NCBI GenBank assembly: GCA_035545555.1 | Contig: DASZYD010000021.1 | Span: 1 to 26,944 of the forward strand | DNA from: JANWHZ01 sp035545555 | GTDB lineage: Bacteria; Patescibacteriota; Saccharimonadia; Saccharimonadales; UBA4665 | Length of the DNA stretch: 26,944 nt | Reading direction: 5' to 3' | Shown here: in pieces, positions 23,024-26,944 of the stretch | Numbering within the stretch: position 1 is the first letter of the stretch | Layout of the letters: every line of letters starts with the position of its first letter | Made by a program: the position numbers and the translations under genes | Notes under the pieces: generated by a model | Databases searched by the model: none | What the model was told of the DNA's origin: nothing | What the model saw: only the letters and a program-made list of their open reading frames with translations

Positions 23024-23097
23024 TGACCCCGAGGGGAGTCGAACCCCTGATCTTCAGGATGAGAACCTGACGTCCTGGACCACTAGACGACGGGGCC
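23021..23097 (-). tRNA. tRNA-Glu (anticodon CTC)
   Basis: The 77-nt gene folds as a cloverleaf. The acceptor arm GGCCCCG/CGGGGTC has one G-U pair. The anticodon arm is TCAGG-TTCTCAT-CCTGA, with CTC at 34-36. The T arm is AGGGG-TTCGACT-CCCCT, and an encoded CCA follows. The acceptor start and D-arm pattern match bacterial tRNA-Glu. A strong terminator follows directly. Confidence 0.97.
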
Positions 23098-23192
23098 GTC
23101 GCCCTTTGGACGACCGGACGGCCGCCAAACGGAACGAGGTTATCGTATCACATCTGTTACGGAGCGTCCAGCCCGTCCACAGAGGCAAGCAT

Positions 23193-23221
23193 TTGCATAA
23201 TGGGCGCAGGCAACCGATAAT
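23193..23221 (+). promoter_or_regulatory. Promoter of the histidine kinase gene
   Basis: TTGCAT (23193-23198) and GATAAT (23216-23221) are spaced by 17 bp, a normal sigma-70-type layout. The start would be near 23228, about 20 nt before ATG 23249. It is one of the few promoters here with any -35. Confidence 0.5.
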
Positions 23222-23248
23222 AGAGTGAGCACTGGACCACACTGATTC

Positions 23249-24598
23249 ATGCCAATAAACGATCGAACCATTGCATTGGGCGCTGGTATCGCGGTGGTAG
23301 CCGCGGTAGTCCTTGGCGTGCTGGCATGGCGGCTCAGGCGGGCCGCCGGTGGCTCAAAAAGGGGCAGCGTTTCAAGCGGTAATCTGGCCAGCAGCCTGCA
23401 TGACGAGCAGCTTCGGTCCAGCATCATTCTCAATACGATTGAAGACGGCGTGGTGCTCATCGACAGCCAGCAGGTCATCCGCCTGTTCAATCCTGGCGCC
23501 TCGCATATGACCGGCTGGAGCGTCGAAGATGCTACCGGGCTGTCCTGGCCGGCGGTTTTTAAGTTTGTGAACAGCAAGGGTGAACCGATCAGCACGGCCG
23601 ACGATCCGGTGCTCAAACTCTTTTCGACCAAAGATGCCGTGCGTAACAGTGCCGCCAATTTGCTGACCAAATCAGAAAAAACGATTACTGTCAGCCTGGT
23701 GCTGTCGCCCATTTTGGACGAGCAAAAGCAGGTCACCGGCGGCGTCGCCGTCTTCCGTGATGTCAGCGAAGAGCTCAAGGCCGAGCAGCAGCGCGCCGAG
23801 TTTATCAGCACCGCCAGTCACGAAATGCGCACCCCGGTCGCTGCCATCGAGGGGTACCTGGCGCTGGCGCTCAACGACAAGGTCAGCACCATCGACAGCC
23901 GCGCCCGCGACTACCTAGAGAAAGCACATGCCAGCACGCAGCACCTCGGCAAGCTCTTCCAGGATCTGCTCACCAGCGCCAAAGCCGAGGACGGCCGGCT
24001 CACCAGCCACCCTGAAGTCGTCGAGATCGGCGCGTTTCTCGAGCAGCTGACCGGCGACCTCAAATTTGCCGCCGAGAAGAAAGGCCTCGGCGTCGATTTT
24101 ACCCTCGGCGCCACGCGCACCATCGACGCCAGCGCCGGCAACAGCGGCAACAAAGTCATCCGGCCGCTGTATTACGCCTACGCCGACCCGGAGCGCCTGC
24201 GTGAAGTCATTACTAATCTGTTTGACAATGCCGTAAAATACACCGACGAAGGCAAGGTGACTATCGGCCTGACAGGCAACGACCAGGTAGTGCAATTCTT
24301 CGTGCGTGATACCGGCTTCGGCATCCCGGCCGAAGACATCCCGCACATGTTCCAGAAGTTTTACCGTGTCGATAACTCGGCCACACGCACCATCGGCGGC
24401 ACCGGCCTGGGCCTCTTCATCTCCCGCAAGATCATCGAACTCTATGGCGGCCGTATCTGGGTCGAAAGTGAGCTGGGCAAGGGCAGCACCTTCTACATCA
24501 ACCTGCCGCGCCTCAGCACGCAACGTGCTGAAGAGTTGAAGGGTCGCGGTGAAACCACCATTCTGCGCCCGACCACTTCGCTGACACAGACACCGTGA
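23249..24598 (+). CDS. PAS-domain sensor histidine kinase
   Basis: The 449-aa protein has one N-terminal TM helix (about 8-27) and no large extracellular loop. A PAS domain follows (about 55-170: LNTIEDGVVLIDSQQVIRLFN). The HisKA segment is FISTASHEMRTPVAAIEGYL with phospho-acceptor His191. The HATPase domain has NLFDNAVKYT (N box, about 323), DTGFGIP (about 354), FQKFYRVD (F box) and GGTGLGL (about 382). It autophosphorylates His191 and would pass the phosphate to Asp53 of the response regulator encoded 55 bp downstream. With no sensor loop outside, the PAS domain probably reads an internal or membrane signal. There is no ribosome site before the ATG. Confidence 0.95.
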   Translation: MPINDRTIALGAGIAVVAAVVLGVLAWRLRRAAGGSKRGSVSSGNLASSLHDEQLRSSIILNTIEDGVVLIDSQQVIRLFNPGASHMTGWSVEDATGLSWPAVFKFVNSKGEPISTADDPVLKLFSTKDAVRNSAANLLTKSEKTITVSLVLSPILDEQKQVTGGVAVFRDVSEELKAEQQRAEFISTASHEMRTPVAAIEGYLALALNDKVSTIDSRARDYLEKAHASTQHLGKLFQDLLTSAKAEDGRLTSHPEVVEIGAFLEQLTGDLKFAAEKKGLGVDFTLGATRTIDASAGNSGNKVIRPLYYAYADPERLREVITNLFDNAVKYTDEGKVTIGLTGNDQVVQFFVRDTGFGIPAEDIPHMFQKFYRVDNSATRTIGGTGLGLFISRKIIELYGGRIWVESELGKGSTFYINLPRLSTQRAEELKGRGETTILRPTTSLTQTP

Positions 24599-24604
24599 TA
24601 CAAT
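24596..24604 (+). promoter_or_regulatory. Extended -10 promoter of the response regulator gene
   Basis: TGATACAAT (TGn plus TACAAT) overlaps the kinase stop codon. No -35 is seen. It would give the regulator its own transcript with a leader of about 43 nt. Confidence 0.5.
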
Positions 24605-24653
24605 GGGAGCATAAGCGTACATAAACTACATAATTATAAGGGAACGATCAGAC

Positions 24654-26009
24654 ATGGCCGCAAAGATACTCCTTGTCGAAGATGACAACAACCTCCGCGA
24701 AATCTACGAGGCACGCCTGCAGGCCGAGGGCTACGAGATCGCCACCGCCAAGGACGGCGAGGAGGCGCTGGTCGTCGCCAAGGCACAGAAGCCAGACCTG
24801 ATCATTTCCGATGTGATGATGCCGCGCGTTAGCGGCTTTGAAATGTTAGACATCTTGCGCAACACCGACGGGCTTAAATATACCAAGGTGATTATGCTCA
24901 CCGCGCTTGGCCAGGCAGATGACAAAACCCGCGCCAACAGTCTTGGCGCCGACCGCTACTTGGTCAAATCGCAGGTCACACTGGAAGATATCGTAAAGGC
25001 CGCACATGAGTTGATAGAGGGTACGGCCGCCACCCCCGCCGCTGCACCTGCAACTGCCGCAGAAGCGGTGACACCCGTGCAGCCCGCCGAGGCTAGCAGC
25101 ACGTTGACAGCACCGTTGGCTGCGCCAGCTCCCGCCACTGCCGTCACTGCCATGCCTGTCGCTGCGGCGCCGGCGCCGGCGGTTACACCTACAGTGGCAA
25201 CGGTTCCCATGGCCGCACCGCCAGCTGATACATCCGCGCCTGCAGTGGCCCCCAGCCCGGCATCAGTCGCCGCGCCGGTCATACCTCTGGCACCCACAAT
25301 GGCCCCGCCTGTTTCTGCAGCGCCTGTAGTCGCGCCAACCCCGGCACCGCTTGCAGCGGCAGAGCAGCCTGGTGTCTCCACGGCCATGCCAGCACCAAGC
25401 GCGCCGGTTGTCCCCGCCGCTGCCGATGTGCCGGCTCAAAGCCCCCCGAGCACCGGAGGTATCGAGCCCGCCGCCGACGGCGCCGCGAAGGCTGATGATG
25501 CCGTCTTGGCAAGCGCCGTGCAGGATCTCACCGCCGGGTCAACGCCGGCTGTCCCCGCGCCGGTCAGCACACCGTCCACAATGCCGTCACCGACACCCCT
25601 TGTGACGTCGGTGCCCGCGGCGCCGACCGTACTGCCACAAGCTACTGCTGCATACCTTACCCCACCGCCGGCCGTCCCAGCCGCTGGTGGTGCCGACGCG
25701 GCACAGGAAGAAGCCGCCCGCCGCAACAGCGTCACCATTGCCAATAAGAAGATTATCCAACCGCTGCAGAGCGAGCCGAAACCCGGTCTCGATGAACTGC
25801 TGGCACGCGAAGAAGCCAAGGCCGTCACCGATAGTACCCAGGCCCAGTCGCCAGCCGCAGGCTTATCGGTGATGTCAATGCCTCCAGTGCCAGCTCCCGC
25901 CGCTCCCGCCACGCCGCCGGCTGCCGCACCCCAGACCGGTACGGTGGTGACGCCTGGTGCCGCTCCCGCCAAGCCAGCCGATTTTGACCCCAACAATATC
26001 GCTCTATAA
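24654..26009 (+). CDS. Response regulator: REC domain with long Ala/Pro/Val tail and no output domain
   Basis: Residues 1-123 are a complete receiver: acidic pair in VEDDNN (9-12), phospho-acceptor Asp53 in ISDVMMPRVSG, MLTALG, and Lys105 in YLVKSQ. About 230 residues of Ala/Pro/Val/Thr-rich low-complexity sequence follow. Then comes a more complex segment (about 355-393, RRNSVTIANKK and KPGLDELLAREEAK) and another Ala/Pro stretch to the end. No DNA-binding or enzyme domain is present. The partner kinase is directly upstream. The output may be protein interaction through the conserved tail segment. The ribosome site (AGGGA) is weak. Confidence 0.92.
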   Translation: MAAKILLVEDDNNLREIYEARLQAEGYEIATAKDGEEALVVAKAQKPDLIISDVMMPRVSGFEMLDILRNTDGLKYTKVIMLTALGQADDKTRANSLGADRYLVKSQVTLEDIVKAAHELIEGTAATPAAAPATAAEAVTPVQPAEASSTLTAPLAAPAPATAVTAMPVAAAPAPAVTPTVATVPMAAPPADTSAPAVAPSPASVAAPVIPLAPTMAPPVSAAPVVAPTPAPLAAAEQPGVSTAMPAPSAPVVPAAADVPAQSPPSTGGIEPAADGAAKADDAVLASAVQDLTAGSTPAVPAPVSTPSTMPSPTPLVTSVPAAPTVLPQATAAYLTPPPAVPAAGGADAAQEEAARRNSVTIANKKIIQPLQSEPKPGLDELLAREEAKAVTDSTQAQSPAAGLSVMSMPPVPAPAAPATPPAAAPQTGTVVTPGAAPAKPADFDPNNIAL

Positions 26010-26048
26010 CCTAGAGCAAACCGTTGTACATAGAGTAAGCTGCTAGGT

Positions 26049-26726
26049 ATGCGTATCAATAAGTATCTGGCGCAAGCAACCGGCTTGAGCCGGCGGGCTG
26101 CCGACATGGCCATCGCGGCCGGGCAAGTCTCAGTTAATGGTCGGCCGGCAGTAGCCGGCCAGGACGTCGGTGACGCCGACCGCCTCACGTTCAACAGCTT
26201 ACCCGTGACGCCGCCGAGACATACCGTCACTACCCTCATGCTCAACAAGCCGGCCGGGTATGTGGTCAGCCGGAACGGGCAGGGCAGCAAAACGGTGTAC
26301 GACCTTTTACCGGCACAGTATCAGGCGCTCAAACCTATCGGCCGGCTCGATAAAAACTCATCCGGGTTGCTACTTCTTACAAACGACGGGCAGCTGGCAT
26401 ATGAGCTCACGCACCCGAGCCGGCACAAACGAAAAGCCTACGAAGTCAGCCTGGACACGCCACTGCAGCCGCTCCATCGCCAGCTGATCAGCGATCGCGG
26501 CATCCAGCTCGATGACGGCTTGAGCCGGCTGCAGCTGGCACGTCTGCGCGAGGGCGACGACACCGCATGGCAGGTAACGATGCATGAAGGGCGCAACCGC
26601 CAGATTCGCCGCACGTTCGCCGCCCTCGGCTACGATGTCCGCCGGCTGCACCGCACCCACTTCGGCCCCTACGCGCTCGGCAATCTGCCGGCCGGCCAGT
26701 TTACACAGCTGCCTGTACAAGTTTGA
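26049..26726 (+). CDS. RsuA/RluB/E/F-family rRNA pseudouridine synthase
   Basis: The 225-aa protein starts with an S4 RNA-binding domain (MRINKYLAQATGLSRRAADM, then GQVSVNGRPA). The catalytic domain has MLNKPAGYVVS, and GRLDKNSSGLLLLTNDG with catalytic Asp101. It ends with EGRNRQIRRTFAALGY and VRRLHRTHFGPYAL, typical of the family. It turns a specific uridine in rRNA into pseudouridine; the exact site (16S or 23S) cannot be told. A short hairpin (GCTCTA/TAGAGC, 26001-26017) spans the upstream stop. TAGAGT (26031-26036) could give a near-leaderless start. The last 26 nt overlap the opposite-strand gene. Confidence 0.94.
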   Translation: MRINKYLAQATGLSRRAADMAIAAGQVSVNGRPAVAGQDVGDADRLTFNSLPVTPPRHTVTTLMLNKPAGYVVSRNGQGSKTVYDLLPAQYQALKPIGRLDKNSSGLLLLTNDGQLAYELTHPSRHKRKAYEVSLDTPLQPLHRQLISDRGIQLDDGLSRLQLARLREGDDTAWQVTMHEGRNRQIRRTFAALGYDVRRLHRTHFGPYALGNLPAGQFTQLPVQV

Positions 26727-26944
26727 CATCAGCCGCCACGGGCGTGTGGTCGTCCTGCATACTCTGTGTGTAGACTTGTGCGCTTTCCACATCCCACTGC
26801 GTGGCCGGGAAGAGGCGGATTTGATCGATACCGAGATGCGGTGCCGCAAGTATCCACTTACCCAAAACCGGGATATGCCTCATGGGCCTCGCTATGCTAC
26901 CGGGAATCTCGGGCAATGAAGCCGTCGGTTTGTGCGCCGGCACC
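26701..26944 (-). CDS. Endonuclease/exonuclease/phosphatase-family protein, C-terminal end
   Basis: Only the last 80 or so codons are inside the window; the frame is open to the edge. The ending, WDVESAQVYTQSM then DDHTPVAADVKL, matches the C-terminal strand and the Asp-His catalytic pair (SDH-Pv-adl) of EEP enzymes, with GIDQIRLFPA in the place of the family's IDyIfvs. The fold is shared by nucleases and phospholipid or sugar phosphatases, so the substrate is open. Its 3' end overlaps the pseudouridine synthase gene by 26 nt, tail to tail. Confidence 0.72.
   Translation of the reverse strand, partial: VPAHKPTASLPEIPGSIARPMRHIPVLGKWILAAPHLGIDQIRLFPATQWDVESAQVYTQSMQDDHTPVAADVKLVQAAV

Noticed and set aside
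24956..25387. Minus-strand Ala/Gly/Val-rich frame opposite the response regulator tail
   Set aside because: It mirrors the low-complexity Ala/Pro codons of the real gene.
1..26944. Reassigned TGA codon, as in some Candidate Phyla Radiation groups
   Set aside because: Many clear genes end in TGA at conserved C-termini and none shows in-frame TGA.
1..26944. CRISPR array, insertion sequence or prophage
   Set aside because: No regularly spaced repeats, transposase, integrase or terminal repeats were seen.

Overview
The window looks like chromosomal DNA of a small-genome, Gram-positive-type bacterium. My best guess is a high-GC member of the Candidate Phyla Radiation, probably Saccharibacteria. 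This is inference from gene style: a two-TM-half MMPL pump, a SemiSWEET-like PQ-loop protein, a response regulator with a long Ala/Pro tail and no output domain, very tight gene packing, and several start codons sitting almost directly behind a -10 box. No marker gene proves it. TGA ends many clear genes (for example at 1755, 2651, 7681, 24596 and 26724), so the standard bacterial code applies. No phage, IS element or CRISPR array was seen.

Layout. 1-1757 is the 3' part of an MMPL/RND membrane transporter. 2049-4061 is a mutagenic-repair cassette: an unknown 80-aa protein, a UmuD-like protein that has lost its catalytic Ser and Lys, a structured spacer with a possible 26-aa micro-ORF, and a full-length UmuC-type Y-family polymerase. 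A CTGT-N8-ACAG LexA-type box lies just upstream of the cassette. 4066-5089 carries a TylF-like O-methyltransferase and a PQ-loop membrane protein, followed by a decayed YggT-like fragment.

5354-17865 is one long surface-glycan operon, mostly joined by ATGA or longer overlaps: Wzx-type flippase, DPM/GtrB-like GT2, GT4, GT2, GT4, a 1243-aa GT-C-like membrane protein with two duplicated Cys-paired lectin-like modules, a polysaccharide pyruvyl transferase, a second GT-C-like protein and a small membrane protein. The products would build a lipid-linked glycan, flip it, transfer sugars on the outer face and decorate it with pyruvate. Next come two paralogous small secreted proteins (17963-18223 on +, 19152-19517 on -) that share a signal peptide and a C-terminal GNNN/aromatic-FG motif. 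Between them is a Crp/Fnr-type regulator with a candidate self-operator.

19690-22864 holds a TIM-barrel sugar isomerase/epimerase-like protein, a phosphoribosyltransferase-like protein and an ATP-grasp ligase. tRNA-Glu(CTC) with its terminator follows on the minus strand. 23249-26009 is a two-component pair (PAS histidine kinase and response regulator). The window ends with an RsuA/RluB-family pseudouridine synthase and the C-terminal end of an endonuclease/exonuclease/phosphatase-family protein on the minus strand.
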